Source: Leptospira levettii (GTDB lineage Bacteria > Spirochaetota > Leptospiria > Leptospirales > Leptospiraceae). From it: a stretch of 64,000 bases of DNA. A program made the position numbers and the translations under genes. Of the stretch, positions 8,223 through 17,613 are shown piece after piece. Position 1 is the first letter of the stretch. Every line of letters begins with the position of its first letter. The stretch is from positions 107,018-171,017 of the forward strand of contig NZ_NPDM01000007.1 in assembly GCF_002812085.1 (NCBI RefSeq), in the 5' to 3' direction. A model generated the notes under the pieces. That model did no database searches. It had not been told where the DNA came from and worked only from the letters and a program-made list of their open reading frames with translations.

Positions 8223-10064
8223 TTAGAACCATAAATAAAAGAAAAATGTAAAACCTAGTAAAATTCCATACAACCATTCATCTCGTTTGCCAAGTACAGA
8301 AATGAGGTTTTGTTTTGCTGATTTTTTGCGATAGGTAAGAACCAAAGAAGAAAAAATCAAAAGCAAAAATCCTAAGGAAGCAATCAGGAATTTTGCATTT
8401 GGGAATTGGACTCGCAAAACAATAAGGAAAATAAACAAGATGAAAAAGATGAAAAAACCATTCAAAATGAAAGGTTTTTTTCGTTTTTGTGGGTTTTGAT
8501 TGAATGAAATGAAATTAAAACGTTCGCGGAGAGAAATTTCATTAGGATTTTTTTTGTATTGAAGGAATGCGGCAAATGTCAGAACAAAAAAGGCAAAGTG
8601 AAAGATGAGAAATACGCGGTGTAAAAAATTCAATTCTTCACCAAGTGTAAGTTTAATGGTGCTCGGCGCATAGTTTGTATAAAGATAAGGACTTAAGAGG
8701 GAAATGAGTGGAGTGAGAAGGATTGTCCCGCAGATGGCTTTGGAGTTGATTTTGACACTCAAAACTCCAAGTAAAAATACGACAAGTAAAGCGGGTGTGA
8801 AGTGCGAACTTTGATTGGATAACTCAAGAAAGAAATTTTTTTTTGAATTTGGATCAATGAGAACAATTGCAAACACAGTTACTAAAAAAGAAAATAACAA
8901 GAGAAAAATTCTTCCTGATTGCATTTGTCTTTCATCAGAAAGTGATCCCCCATTTTTTTCAAAGAGGGGTTTGTAAAAATCAATAGTGAATAACGTAGCC
9001 GCTGAATGTAACATGGAATCAATACTTGAAAAAATTGCTCCCAATAATCCTGCAAGAATGACTCCGATGAGTCCATATCCTACAGGAACAACCAAGACAA
9101 CTAATTTGGAGAATGCTTCATCAGGAGCTATGTTTGTTGTTTCCCCAAGGGAAGACCAAATTTGAAACGCTGCAATCCCGGTTAAAATCGAAAAAAAAGG
9201 AACTGTGAGTTTTAAAAGTCCACCCACTAATATCCCATACCGAGCTTCTCTCAGTGATTTTCCACCTAATGTTCTTTGTACGACGTATTGATTCGTATTC
9301 CAATAAAACGTATGTAATAAAAATAACCCACTCAGTGCTCCCGTCCAAGGAAGTGTAGGGTGATTTGGAGGTAAGTATAAATTCATTTTACTCAGTCCAT
9401 CCATTCTACTTTCTTCTTTTGCAAAAAGTTCCAGTAACCCACCAACTTCGGGTCTTGTAATCGAAAGATAGGCGAGGACAATCCCTGATGCTAAAATTAA
9501 AAAGGTTTGGATGACATCAGTGTAGACAACCGATTTTAATCCACCAAACCAAGTGTAGATGGTAGAGGTAAATGCAATCCAAATGACAAGTTCCGTGTAG
9601 GTAACCGATACACCAAGGTTTTGCAAAAATGGTAAAAAACTTCGTGCTCCAATGTACAAAGCACCAGTCAGTTGGATCGTTATGAGAATGAGCGAGATTG
9701 CAGAGTAGATTCTTCCTGTTTCTTTTCCAAACTTTTCCTGTAAAAATTGGGAGAGGGTAAAAAACTTTTTTCTACGGAATAGTGGTAAAAATACAAATGC
9801 TAACAGTACAATCGCGGGAATGGATCCAAATTCATAATGGCTTTGTGCGAATCCGACAGAAAATCCTATCCCGAGCATCCCTACTAAATGGTTTGCCGAA
9901 ATATTGGTGCCAAAGAGAGAACCAGCAATCCCCCACCAGGGAAGGCTTCTTCCTCCAAGAAAATAATCCTTTGAGGAAGACTCTTTTCTCCCTACAAACA
10001 TACCAATCCCCAGCACAAGTAGGAAGGTAAAGCCAAAGAAGAGGATATCAATTGTTGTGATCAT
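8223..10064 (-). CDS. sodium/solute symporter (SSS family)
   Basis: A 613-residue inner-membrane transporter with about 14 predicted helices and a C-terminal extension of extra hydrophobic segments. The family core is clear: SKDYFLGGRSLPWWGIAGSLF near residue 31, GTNISANHLVGM for the broken helix 1 with the sodium site, FTLSQFLQEKFG, TWFGGLKSVVYTDVIQ, and GAIFSSIDSMLHSAATLFTIDFY in helix 8. This matches SGLT-like symporters that move sugars, amino acids or carboxylates with sodium, and the substrate cannot be inferred. It is divergent from the monooxygenase gene, with about 110 bases for the two promoters. Confidence 0.88.
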   Translation of the reverse strand: MITTIDILFFGFTFLLVLGIGMFVGRKESSSKDYFLGGRSLPWWGIAGSLFGTNISANHLVGMLGIGFSVGFAQSHYEFGSIPAIVLLAFVFLPLFRRKKFFTLSQFLQEKFGKETGRIYSAISLILITIQLTGALYIGARSFLPFLQNLGVSVTYTELVIWIAFTSTIYTWFGGLKSVVYTDVIQTFLILASGIVLAYLSITRPEVGGLLELFAKEESRMDGLSKMNLYLPPNHPTLPWTGALSGLFLLHTFYWNTNQYVVQRTLGGKSLREARYGILVGGLLKLTVPFFSILTGIAAFQIWSSLGETTNIAPDEAFSKLVVLVVPVGYGLIGVILAGLLGAIFSSIDSMLHSAATLFTIDFYKPLFEKNGGSLSDERQMQSGRIFLLLFSFLVTVFAIVLIDPNSKKNFFLELSNQSSHFTPALLVVFLLGVLSVKINSKAICGTILLTPLISLLSPYLYTNYAPSTIKLTLGEELNFLHRVFLIFHFAFFVLTFAAFLQYKKNPNEISLRERFNFISFNQNPQKRKKPFILNGFFIFFILFIFLIVLRVQFPNAKFLIASLGFLLLIFSSLVLTYRKKSAKQNLISVLGKRDEWLYGILLGFTFFFYLWF

Positions 10065-10173
10065 AGACAGGAATGGAACCGCCAGACTAGATTCTTTCTA
10101 AAAATAATGCAAGCGATAGATTTTTTGAAATCCCTCTTGTCGTTTCTTGGTATCTCGGTTTGTATTGGCAACA

Positions 10174-11337
10174 ATGAATCCGATTCCTAATGCACCCGCC
10201 ATTCGATCCGAAGACACTTCTGTAGAAGTTGCCTGGTTTTGTGACCTATGCAATGGAGATTATGAATTTTTAGGAGTCCCTGATGGTTCTTTGCGTTCGA
10301 GTTTCGAACATTGTGCCGATATCATCCGAATCGCAGATGAGTTGGGATATCAAAATATATTATTACCTTCCTCTTACCAAACTGGACAAGATACATTAAC
10401 ATTTGCTGCTGCAGCATCGCAGTTTACAAAACATATTTCTCTCCTAACAGCGATTCGTTGTGGAGAAATCCATCCTCCCATGCTTGCAAGAACCCTTTCC
10501 ACTTTGGATCATATGCTAAAGGGAAGGCTCAATATCAATATCATCTCTTCTGACTTACCTGGAACTCTACGTGATTCCAAAACGAGATATGAAATCTCAA
10601 AGGAAGTGATCCAAATCTTGCAACAAGGTTGGACAAGGGATCACATCAATTTTCAAGGAAAACATTACCAGTTGGATTTAACTGCTGATCCAGTAAAGTC
10701 TTACCAAACAAATGGTGGCCCCTTACTTTACTTTGGTGGGATTTCGGAAGATGCACGGGCATTGTGTGCTGAGTTTTGTGATGTTTTTTTGATGTGGCCC
10801 GAAACGGAAGAAAGACTGGCTGACACTATGAAGGACTTAAGTGAGCGTGCATTTAGTTTTGGACGTAAAATTGATTTTGGTCTAAGGATTCATTTGATTG
10901 TGAGGGACACTGAAAAGGAAGCAAAAGACGCCGCAAAACGTCTATTATCAAAATTGAATATCGAAAGAGCTAATGATATTAAACATAGAGCACTTGATTC
11001 CAATTCTGCAGGTGTATTACGCCAAGATGAACTTCGCAAGTCTGCTGATTCTGATTTATTCATTGAACCTATGATTTGGTCAGGGATTGGACTCGCCAGA
11101 TCAGGTTGTGGTTCTGCAATTGTAGGAACACCTGAACAAGTGTATGAAAAAATCCAAAGGTACATCCAGATGGGAATCCGAGCATTTATTTTTTCCGGTT
11201 ATCCACTCATTGAGGAATCTAAACTCTTTGCAGATAAAGTTCTGCCAAAATTAAAAACAGTAAATTTTGCCGAGGCACAAGGAAGGAAACCCAAAGGTAT
11301 TCCTGTTACACCTCTGACAACAGGAGAAAGAAAATAA
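10174..11337 (+). CDS. LLM-class flavin-dependent monooxygenase (alkanesulfonate monooxygenase-like)
   Basis: About 387 residues of the bacterial-luciferase-like fold. Features typical of the SsuD group include [13 protein letters not shown] near the start, [53 protein letters not shown] and [27 protein letters not shown] near the end. Such enzymes use reduced FMN and oxygen, often to release sulfite from alkanesulfonates. No flavin reductase is adjacent, so the substrate is not certain. A longer reading from a TTG at 10147 is possible. The stop overlaps the start of the aldo-keto reductase gene by one base, so the two are translated from one message. Confidence 0.85.
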   Translation: MNPIPNAPAIRSEDTSVEVAWFCDLCNGDYEFLGVPDGSLRSSFEHCADIIRIADELGYQNILLPSSYQTGQDTLTFAAAASQFTKHISLLTAIRCGEIHPPMLARTLSTLDHMLKGRLNINIISSDLPGTLRDSKTRYEISKEVIQILQQGWTRDHINFQGKHYQLDLTADPVKSYQTNGGPLLYFGGISEDARALCAEFCDVFLMWPETEERLADTMKDLSERAFSFGRKIDFGLRIHLIVRDTEKEAKDAAKRLLSKLNIERANDIKHRALDSNSAGVLRQDELRKSADSDLFIEPMIWSGIGLARSGCGSAIVGTPEQVYEKIQRYIQMGIRAFIFSGYPLIEESKLFADKVLPKLKTVNFAEAQGRKPKGIPVTPLTTGERK

Positions 11338-12239
11338 TGGTTCCACAAATTCATTTTCCAAAACATAATTTATCCATTTCTCGTTTGGTGTATGGGATTT
11401 GGAGGTTACATGAAGACAAACATGGATTTGGTGAAGATCGAATTTATGAGAAAATTAATTTGTGTTTGGAGCTCGGAATTGATACATTCGATCATGCAGA
11501 TATTTATGGAGATTTTGAAAATGAGGAACGTTTTGGGAAGGTACTCAAAAAATACCCAAACCTAAAAAATAAAATTAAAATCATCACCAAGTGTGGGATA
11601 CAAATTCCTGGGAACAAATTTTCTACTAAACATTATAATACTACGAAAGAACACATTCGTTATTCGGTGGAACGATCTTTACGAAAACTACAAGTTGATT
11701 GTTTGGATGTAGTGCTCATTCACAGACCCGACCCACTCATGGATCCAACGGAGATGGCAGAGGTTTTTGATTCTTTAACAGCAGAAGGTAAGGTCAAACA
11801 TTTTGGAGTTTCTAATTTTACTCCTTCTCAATTCCAAATGGTCCAATCGAAATTCAATCGTCCTCTATTCACAAACCAGGTGGAGTTTCATTTATTTCAC
11901 ACCGAACCTATGGTTGATGGAACCTTTGACCAAATGTTAGAATCTGATATTCATCCTATGGTTTGGTCTCCAACTGCGGGCGGAAAAGTATTCTCGCCAA
12001 AAACAGAAACGGAAATCAAAACCTCAATCAAATTGCAGGATATCGCAAAACGATTCGGTGCAAGTATCGACCAAATTGTATACTCATGGTTTTTAAATCA
12101 CCCTGCAGGTCTTGTTCCCATTTTAGGAACCAATGATATGGAACGAATTAAATCTGCCGCAAATAGTTTTTCTTATCCACTATCTCGATTGGACTGGTTT
12201 GCCATTTTGGAAACGGCAAGAGGCCGGGAAGTGGCGTAA
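11337..12239 (+). CDS. aldo/keto reductase
   Basis: A 300-residue cytoplasmic NADPH-dependent oxidoreductase of the YdhF-like group. The tetrad can be read: Asp and Tyr in DTFDHADIYGDFE, Lys in KIITKCGIQIPG, and His in VLIHRPDPLMDP. VKHFGVSNFTPSQF and the C-terminal VPILGTNDMERI are also family blocks. It starts at an ATG overlapping the stop of the upstream monooxygenase, and the acetyltransferase gene begins just after its end. The three genes look like an operon, perhaps for oxidising and then reducing a small xenobiotic, but that is inference. Confidence 0.9.
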   Translation: MVPQIHFPKHNLSISRLVYGIWRLHEDKHGFGEDRIYEKINLCLELGIDTFDHADIYGDFENEERFGKVLKKYPNLKNKIKIITKCGIQIPGNKFSTKHYNTTKEHIRYSVERSLRKLQVDCLDVVLIHRPDPLMDPTEMAEVFDSLTAEGKVKHFGVSNFTPSQFQMVQSKFNRPLFTNQVEFHLFHTEPMVDGTFDQMLESDIHPMVWSPTAGGKVFSPKTETEIKTSIKLQDIAKRFGASIDQIVYSWFLNHPAGLVPILGTNDMERIKSAANSFSYPLSRLDWFAILETARGREVA

Positions 12240-12246
12240 AAACGAT

Positions 12247-12717
12247 ATGATCGAAATAATTCCCTTCACACCTGCGTTAGCCGAATTCATCAAGACTTTG
12301 AACTACGTGTGGTTGGAGAAATACTTTCGCATCGAAGAAGGTGATTTACTCGCTTTGTCAGATCCTAAACGATACATTATCGATAGTGGGGGATTTATTT
12401 TTTTTGCCAAATATCAAAACCAAATTGTTGGTACTGCATCTTTACTGAAGAAAACAGAAACAGAATTCGAATTGGGAAAAATGGCTGTTACCGAATCAGT
12501 ACAAGGAAAAGGAATTGGTAGAAAGCTTTTAGAATATTGTCTTACTTTTGCCAAGGAAAACAAAATTCGTTCTCTTGTTTTATATTCCAATACAAAACTT
12601 GAATCGGCAATTCATCTGTATCGTAAATATGGATTTCGAGAAATTGAATTAGAATCAGGTTTATACGAAAGAGCCAATATAAAAATGTTTCTAGATTTAG
12701 AATCTTTTTCTGGTTAA
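12247..12717 (+). CDS. GNAT family N-acetyltransferase
   Basis: A 156-residue acetyltransferase. The acetyl-CoA binding motif is VTESVQGKGIGRKLLEYCL, preceded by the beta strand FELGKMAV, and the C-terminal YRKYGFREIELE is typical. The frame is open to 12133 inside the aldo-keto reductase gene, but the ATG at 12247, eight bases after that gene's stop, gives a normal family length. The acceptor is unknown. It is the last gene of the monooxygenase-reductase group. Confidence 0.85.
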   Translation: MIEIIPFTPALAEFIKTLNYVWLEKYFRIEEGDLLALSDPKRYIIDSGGFIFFAKYQNQIVGTASLLKKTETEFELGKMAVTESVQGKGIGRKLLEYCLTFAKENKIRSLVLYSNTKLESAIHLYRKYGFREIELESGLYERANIKMFLDLESFSG

Positions 12718-12801
12718 TAAAGGTCGTTTTCGATTCATCCCATTCTCGAAGTAAACTTTCTCAAAATTTGATTTGCTTTGAATTTTTGTTTGAAAATTGC
12801 A

Positions 12802-12843
12802 TTGACAAACCTTCTTTATATAACCAAATAGATATATAACCAA
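12802..12843 (+). promoter_or_regulatory. promoter/operator with direct repeats before the ArsR-type gene
   Basis: TTGACA at 12802-12807 is a likely -35 box. TATATAACCAA occurs twice, at 12817-12827 and 12833-12843, with a 16-base period. The second copy ends six bases before the ATG. Autoregulatory ArsR-type repressors bind sites in this position; the repressor site is inferred. No normal -10 spacing fits cleanly. Confidence 0.5.
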
Positions 12844-12849
12844 TTAGAA

Positions 12850-13194
12850 ATGCAAACTCTGGACGCAACATTTTCCGCACTTGCTGATCCCACAAGAAGG
12901 GCCATTTTAATGCATCTGGCAAAAAAAGACCTAACAGTGATGGAACTCACGAAACCGTTTCAAATGAGCCAACCAGCTATCTCGAAACACCTAAGGATTT
13001 TAGAGGAAGCGGGGCTGATTTCAACCACAAGGAGGGCGCAAGAAAGGCCTCGTAGGTTAGAAACTGCTCCTCTCAAAGAAGCAGTGGATTGGATGGAGAA
13101 ATACCGCCAGATATGGGAAAAACGATACCAGGCTCTCGATGGGTTATTGGAAGAATTACAAAGAATACAACCAAAAGGAGCGAGGAAAAAATGA
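12850..13194 (+). CDS. ArsR-family winged-helix regulator (AHSA1-partner type)
   Basis: A 114-residue transcription regulator. FSALADPTRRAILMHLAKKDLTV and MSQPAISKHLRILEEAGLIS form the helix-turn-helix. It has no Cys metal motif like CVC, which sets it apart from the ars operon repressor in this window. Its last bases overlap the ATG of an AHSA1/SRPBCC gene (ATGA), the usual partnership of this subgroup. A repeat-bearing operator precedes it and there is no strong ribosome binding site in front of the ATG. Autorepression is likely but not shown. Confidence 0.88.
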   Translation: MQTLDATFSALADPTRRAILMHLAKKDLTVMELTKPFQMSQPAISKHLRILEEAGLISTTRRAQERPRRLETAPLKEAVDWMEKYRQIWEKRYQALDGLLEELQRIQPKGARKK

Positions 13195-13706
13195 ATTCAA
13201 AACAAAATGAAGTGAAGATGATTCGGAAAGGTGACACAGAGGTTGTTTTTCAAAGGTATTTTGATGCACCTAGAGAATTGGTTTTTGATTGTCACACCAA
13301 ACCTGAGTTAATGCGAAGATGGCTTATCGGACCGGAAGGTATGGTCCTCAATACTTGTGAACAAGACCTAAGAGTGGGTGGAAAATACCTATATCTGTAT
13401 GCCGATGATAAGGGAAATAAATCAGGAGTTTATGGAACCTTTCGCGAGGTAGTCGTTCCAGAAACTCTTGCCAATACAGAAAATTACATAATGGATATGG
13501 CAACATTCAATCCAAATGCTCCTGAAGATCCAAACGCTACGTTTGAATCCCGCACTTTTACAACAGAAGGCAAACGGACATTGATGACACATCTCTGTCG
13601 GTATGCATCACCTGATATTTGTAAGATGATGGTAGAGTCAGGTGCAGCAGATGGAATGGCAGAATGTTATTTGGAGTTAGATAAGTTACTAGGAAAAATT
13701 GGATAG
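13191..13706 (+). CDS. AHSA1/SRPBCC domain protein
   Basis: A 171-residue protein of the START/Bet v1 fold. VVFQRYFDAPRELVFDCHTKPELMRRW is the standard opening of the AHSA1 domain, followed by GGKYLYLYADDKGNKSGVYGTFREV. Proteins of this kind bind small hydrophobic ligands, and members next to ArsR regulators are of unknown substrate. The start is an ATG four bases inside the regulator gene, with AAGGAG upstream. The frame is open further upstream within the regulator but that part is out of frame with it and is not the start. Confidence 0.85.
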   Translation: MNSKQNEVKMIRKGDTEVVFQRYFDAPRELVFDCHTKPELMRRWLIGPEGMVLNTCEQDLRVGGKYLYLYADDKGNKSGVYGTFREVVVPETLANTENYIMDMATFNPNAPEDPNATFESRTFTTEGKRTLMTHLCRYASPDICKMMVESGAADGMAECYLELDKLLGKIG

Positions 13707-13727
13707 GGAAAAACTTTTGTAATTAAA

Positions 13728-13754
13728 AACCAAGGCATAATGAATGCCTTGGTT
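13728..13754. terminator. bidirectional terminator hairpin
   Basis: AACCAAGGCAT (13728-13738) pairs perfectly with ATGCCTTGGTT (13744-13754) across a five-base loop. On the minus strand it is followed by a T-run, directly after the SDR stop. It separates the convergent AHSA1 and SDR genes. Confidence 0.85.
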
Positions 13755-13759
13755 CGATT

Positions 13760-14464
13760 TCACCAAGGAATTTCTTTTTTGTCCCGAAAGAATTTCCCTG
13801 TAGGTCCACCATCGGGTAGAGTCGCTGCCCATACTATGGTTTCCGCACCTTTTTCCACAGGTCTTGTCGCATTTGTACCACCCATATCAGTTTTCACCCA
13901 TCCAGGGCAGACGGAATTGATTTTGATATTTTTTCCAACACCTTCTGTGCTCGAAAGGTTTGTCAAAGCATTGATGGCTGTTTTGGAGATTCGATACGCT
14001 GGATAACCTCCTCCCATATCGGAAAGTTGTCCCATACCAGAGCTAACATTGACAATACGGCCATAATTGTTTTGGATCATCATCGGTAAAAAAACTTGGA
14101 TCAAACGAAATGGACCAAATAGATTTACCAGTAAGGTGCGGTGTAATTCTTCCGAAGTGGTTTCAAAAAATGAACCTGGGTCTGTAAATATCCCTGCATT
14201 ATTCACTAAGATATCCAGACGACCAAAACTCCCAGTGATGATATCATAAGCTTCATTGATACTCTGTTCTTTGGAAACATCAAGGGAGATGATCTCACCT
14301 TTACCAACCGACTTTACTTGTTTGAGAGTGTCTTCTGCTTCAGAAACATTTCTAGAAGCAATCAATACATAAATTCCTTGTTTTGCCAAATCAATGGAAA
14401 CTTGTTTCCCAATCCCTCGGTTGGCACCTGTCACAAGTGCAATTTTTTCTTTACTCTGGTTCAT
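13760..14464 (-). CDS. short-chain dehydrogenase/reductase
   Basis: A 234-residue NAD(P)-dependent oxidoreductase. The nucleotide motif is TGANRGIGKQV near residue 12, followed by LVNNAGIF, the catalytic Ser in NVSSGMG and the YRISK pair (Tyr/Lys). The PGWVKTDMGG block is like carbonyl-reductase-type SDRs. The substrate is unknown. It converges with the AHSA1 gene, with a strong terminator between, and has no obvious operon partner. Confidence 0.92.
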   Translation of the reverse strand: MNQSKEKIALVTGANRGIGKQVSIDLAKQGIYVLIASRNVSEAEDTLKQVKSVGKGEIISLDVSKEQSINEAYDIITGSFGRLDILVNNAGIFTDPGSFFETTSEELHRTLLVNLFGPFRLIQVFLPMMIQNNYGRIVNVSSGMGQLSDMGGGYPAYRISKTAINALTNLSSTEGVGKNIKINSVCPGWVKTDMGGTNATRPVEKGAETIVWAATLPDGGPTGKFFRDKKEIPW

Positions 14465-14519
14465 GGGAAACTCCTTTGAATTTGGTTTCGCGATCTACTC
14501 TATCAAATGTTAACAGACT

Positions 14520-15530
14520 TTATTTGGTTTTCATTAATTCTTTTAACCAAACATCTATTTGAGCTTCGATGAATACTTTATCAGTGATCACCCATTTAGA
14601 CATAAGGACATGCATTCCGTTCTCAACTGCGACTTTTTTATTGAGAGGATTTGGTGTTTTTTCTAATCCAAAGTTTGCATAACCTTCCAACATTTTGGGA
14701 ACACTTGCTGTTGGATCTTGTTCTTTTTCGTTTTTATAATAATACAATAACAAAGCAGGAGAAGTAACCTTTCGAAATACATCTGGTACTGCTGCATAGT
14801 TTTTGAGATCGTTTACACCTACGAGTGCTGCAAAGTATTGTTCGGGATACCAAAAGTTATTTCGTTCTGGAAGCACTTTTGGATTGTTATGTACGGAAGC
14901 TCTTACTTTCCCTTTGAGTAAATGGATGAAACTAAGTCCACCTGGATAGTTAAGGATGTTTAAACTTCCATCCACAGGTGCGTAAAAGGGATTGGCAAGT
15001 ACGAGTCCATCCACTTCTTCTGGGTATTCCGATGCAAGCCAAGTGGCAAGTAGTCCACCCATAGAACTTCCAAACACAATCACTTTGTCACCTTGTGATT
15101 GCATCATATACAATGCTTCACGTGATGCATCTAAGTAGTTGTTAAAATTTTGATCTCTTTGGTCTTCTTTGTTTGTACCATGACCAGGAAGTCTGAGCAA
15201 ATAAGTATTCGCCTTATACTTTTTCGCCAATTTTTCCATTACATCTTCACCTTCAGCACGAGAAGCACCAAACCCATGGATGTATAAAAATGCGAGAGGT
15301 GTTTTTTTCCCAAAACTGATATAACGTTCTTCGTTTCCAGGTCTGTGGTTTTTACGTTTACTTTCGTTTAACTTCTCTTGGAAGTATACTTCAAAGTTCG
15401 CATAACTCAAGTTTGCTTTAGATTGGTAATTGGGTCTACCTGCGCAAGAAACAAGTGCAAAGGTTACTGTGATAAGGAGGACAGAAGTGATCTGTCTCAG
15501 GTTGTGGAATAAAGAACACGATTTAGCCAT
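14520..15530 (-). CDS. lipoprotein alpha/beta hydrolase
   Basis: About 336 residues. I start at the ATG at 15530 because it gives a signal peptide ending in a lipobox (FALVSC, Cys lipidated). The hydrolase fold then shows LYIHGFGASRAEGED for the oxyanion region, the nucleophile elbow GSSMGG, a later VENGMHVLMSKW with the catalytic His, and an acid likely near DPTASVP. Similar proteins are monoacylglycerol-lipase-like or carboxylesterases. Membrane anchoring suggests it acts on extracytoplasmic lipids or esters. It is divergent from the acyl-CoA dehydrogenase. Confidence 0.8.
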   Translation of the reverse strand: MAKSCSLFHNLRQITSVLLITVTFALVSCAGRPNYQSKANLSYANFEVYFQEKLNESKRKNHRPGNEERYISFGKKTPLAFLYIHGFGASRAEGEDVMEKLAKKYKANTYLLRLPGHGTNKEDQRDQNFNNYLDASREALYMMQSQGDKVIVFGSSMGGLLATWLASEYPEEVDGLVLANPFYAPVDGSLNILNYPGGLSFIHLLKGKVRASVHNNPKVLPERNNFWYPEQYFAALVGVNDLKNYAAVPDVFRKVTSPALLLYYYKNEKEQDPTASVPKMLEGYANFGLEKTPNPLNKKVAVENGMHVLMSKWVITDKVFIEAQIDVWLKELMKTK

Positions 15531-15649
15531 ACAAATGGAAAATTTTACAGTGTATTTGCTTTCTTGTAAAGAGAGAAAAACCCTTGGCACAGGAAGGGTC
15601 GTACGAAAAAAGGTAGTAAATACCCCATTCTTAGAAGGAACATCCCGGA

Positions 15650-16816
15650 ATGTATAGCCAATTCACAGAGCAACAACTTGAAATCAGAGATTTAGTTCGT
15701 AACTTCGTCAAAAAAGAAATCCCGCATGAAGTAGCCTTGCACTGGGATGAAAAAAACCAACACCCAACTGAACTCATCAACAAAATGCGTTCCGAACTTG
15801 GAATCAACGGTCTTGTGATTCCAGAAGAATACGGTGGATGGGGACTTGGAGCCATTGAGCAGTGTTTGGCAATCGAGGAATTGTCTCGAGGATGCCTTGG
15901 AATCGCTCTAGGGTTTGCTTACACGGGTCTTGGAATCCTTCCTATCCTGAAAGGTGCAACTCACGAACAAAAATTGAAATGGCTTCCTGAAATTGCCGAC
16001 GGTAAGTTCGGAGTTTCTTTCTGTTTATCAGAACCAGGTGCTGGATCTGACGTTCCAGGTATGACAACTCGTGCCGAGAAAAAAGGTGACAAATGGGTCA
16101 TCAACGGTGCAAAACAATGGATCACTGGTGCATCTGATGCCCAAGCGTTTACTGTATTTGCTTATACTGATAAAAACCGTGGAACTCGTGGAGTTTCTTG
16201 TTTCTACGTGCCACGTAATACAAAAGGTCTGACTGTAGGTAAAAAAGAAGATAAACTCGGAATCCGTGCATCTTCTACTCACCAAGTTATTTTTGAAGAT
16301 TGTGAAGTGAGCGAAGAACAATTAGTAGGAAAAGAAAACCTCGGTTTCGTTTACGCTCTTCAAACTTTGAATGCGTCTCGTCCATTCGTAGCAGTAATGG
16401 GAGTGGGTGTAGCGCAAGCAGCACTTGACCACGCAGCTCGTTATGCTCGTGAGAGAGAACAATTCGGAGTGAAAATCGGAACGTTCCAAGCAGTGCAACA
16501 CATGTTAGCTGATATGTCTATCAAAGTAGAAACTGCAAGAGAAATCACTTACAAAGCAGCTCGTCTTTCTGATGCAAACGATCCTAACCTTCCAAAATAC
16601 TCTGCGATTGCAAAAGCATATGCATCTGAGTGTGCGGTTCAGTGTGCTACTGATGCCGTTCAAATTTTTGGTGGATACGGATACACAAAAGAGTATCCTG
16701 TAGAGAAGTTAATGAGAGATTCTAAAATCCTCACAATCTTCGAAGGAACGACACAAATCCAAAAGAACGAAATTGCAGCTTACGTTATCAAAGAAGCAGC
16801 TTCGAAAAAAGACTAA
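15650..16816 (+). CDS. acyl-CoA dehydrogenase
   Basis: A 388-residue FAD enzyme of fatty acid beta-oxidation. The family blocks are SFCLSEPGAGSDVPGMTT for FAD binding, KQWITGASDAQ, REREQFGVKIGTFQAVQHMLADM, and the C-terminal FGGYGYTKEYPVEKLMRDSK. The catalytic base is the Glu in ILTIFEGTTQIQ. It has the length of short- and medium-chain dehydrogenases. The ATG has GAAGGAA about ten bases upstream. It is a single gene followed by a terminator. Confidence 0.95.
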   Translation: MYSQFTEQQLEIRDLVRNFVKKEIPHEVALHWDEKNQHPTELINKMRSELGINGLVIPEEYGGWGLGAIEQCLAIEELSRGCLGIALGFAYTGLGILPILKGATHEQKLKWLPEIADGKFGVSFCLSEPGAGSDVPGMTTRAEKKGDKWVINGAKQWITGASDAQAFTVFAYTDKNRGTRGVSCFYVPRNTKGLTVGKKEDKLGIRASSTHQVIFEDCEVSEEQLVGKENLGFVYALQTLNASRPFVAVMGVGVAQAALDHAARYAREREQFGVKIGTFQAVQHMLADMSIKVETAREITYKAARLSDANDPNLPKYSAIAKAYASECAVQCATDAVQIFGGYGYTKEYPVEKLMRDSKILTIFEGTTQIQKNEIAAYVIKEAASKKD

Positions 16817-16846
16817 GAGTTTCCAAAAGAAATTCAGTTGAAAGGG

Positions 16847-16874
16847 AGCCTCCAGAGATGGGGGCTTTTTTTTT
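16847..16874 (+). terminator. Rho-independent terminator of acyl-CoA dehydrogenase
   Basis: AGCCTCC (16847-16853) pairs with GGGGGCT (16860-16866) and is followed by a run of nine or so T. It sits about 30 bases after the stop. Confidence 0.85.
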
Positions 16875-16895
16875 GGGGTGGTACAGGTTGGATGT

Positions 16896-16950
16896 AGGTA
16901 TCCCCGCCCTGATTGGGTGGGGTGTGACCACCCGCCACCCAATGACTCCC
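16896..16950. repeat. 54-bp dispersed hairpin repeat, diverged copy
   Basis: Shares the blocks CCCCGCCC, GGGTGGGG and CCACCCGCCACCCAAT with the copies at 51481-51534 and 63940-63993, but the middle differs by several bases. It lies just after the acyl-CoA dehydrogenase terminator. The blocks can form competing stems (CCCCGCCC with GGGTGGGG, or GGGTGG with CCACCC). It is much more GC-rich than its surroundings. Confidence 0.8.
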
Positions 16951-17031
16951 TCTTACACCACCCACAGAATCCCTCTAGCAAAAAATAGAATTTGCAAATT
17001 TCTATTCAAATGAGTTCATCTTTTTACATTT

Positions 17032-17505
17032 ATGAATCGAATTTTCCAATTCCGGTGGGCGAGTGAAATCGATTCCACTTCCCAATCTTGTATAGACCAA
17101 CTTTGGATAGAAATCCAAAATCGATATGGCTTTCGTGCACCGAACCCAATGTCAATTCATGACTTCTTTCCTCCCAAGGGAATGTTTCTCTTGGCAGAAT
17201 CATTGGATACCCAGGAAACTATGGGCTCTGTCGCCTATACAAAGTTTAATGATAAAAGTTGTGAGCTCGACGCAGTTTATGTGTTCCCTCAATTTCGCAA
17301 ATTAAGAATCGCAACATCTTTGTTAGTCGAAATAGAAAAGAAAGCATTGTTAGATGGTTATGAATCCATGATTTTACGAGCAGGTTCCCCCCAACCAGAA
17401 GCAATTGCACTATATCAAAACATCGGATTCAAAAAAATTCCTGCATTTGGAAAATGGACATCCGATCCAACTGCGATTTGTTTAGAGAAAAAAATTGTAA
17501 TTTAG
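17032..17505 (+). CDS. GNAT family N-acetyltransferase
   Basis: A 157-residue acetyltransferase. The core reads GSVAYTKFNDKSCELDAVYVFPQFRKLRIATSLLVEIE, with the CoA-binding loop as FRKLRIATSLL, which lacks the usual glycines (RxxGxG/A) and is unusual. YQNIGFKKIPAFG near the end is typical. The start is an ATG at 17032; no strong ribosome binding site is seen. It stands alone between two repeat elements. The substrate is unknown. Confidence 0.75.
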   Translation: MNRIFQFRWASEIDSTSQSCIDQLWIEIQNRYGFRAPNPMSIHDFFPPKGMFLLAESLDTQETMGSVAYTKFNDKSCELDAVYVFPQFRKLRIATSLLVEIEKKALLDGYESMILRAGSPQPEAIALYQNIGFKKIPAFGKWTSDPTAICLEKKIVI

Positions 17506-17518
17506 CTCAGCTTAGGAT

Positions 17519-17613
17519 TGGGCTGCCCGGGCGGGCTCCTACGGGGTGCGCTTACGCTCCCGTCCTTGGTTCGTTCCCACTCAAACCAAGGACTAAACCC
17601 TCCAGATCCCTGG
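17519..17613. repeat. GC-rich double-hairpin element
   Basis: CGGGGTGCG-CTTA-CGCTCCCG (17542-17562) folds with one bulge, and GTCCTTGGTT (17562-17571) pairs perfectly with AACCAAGGAC (17584-17593). It starts with a GCCCGGGC palindrome at 17525. It is far richer in GC than its flanks and follows directly after a gene. I see no second copy in the window. It looks like a REP-type dispersed element, which is inference. Confidence 0.6.
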
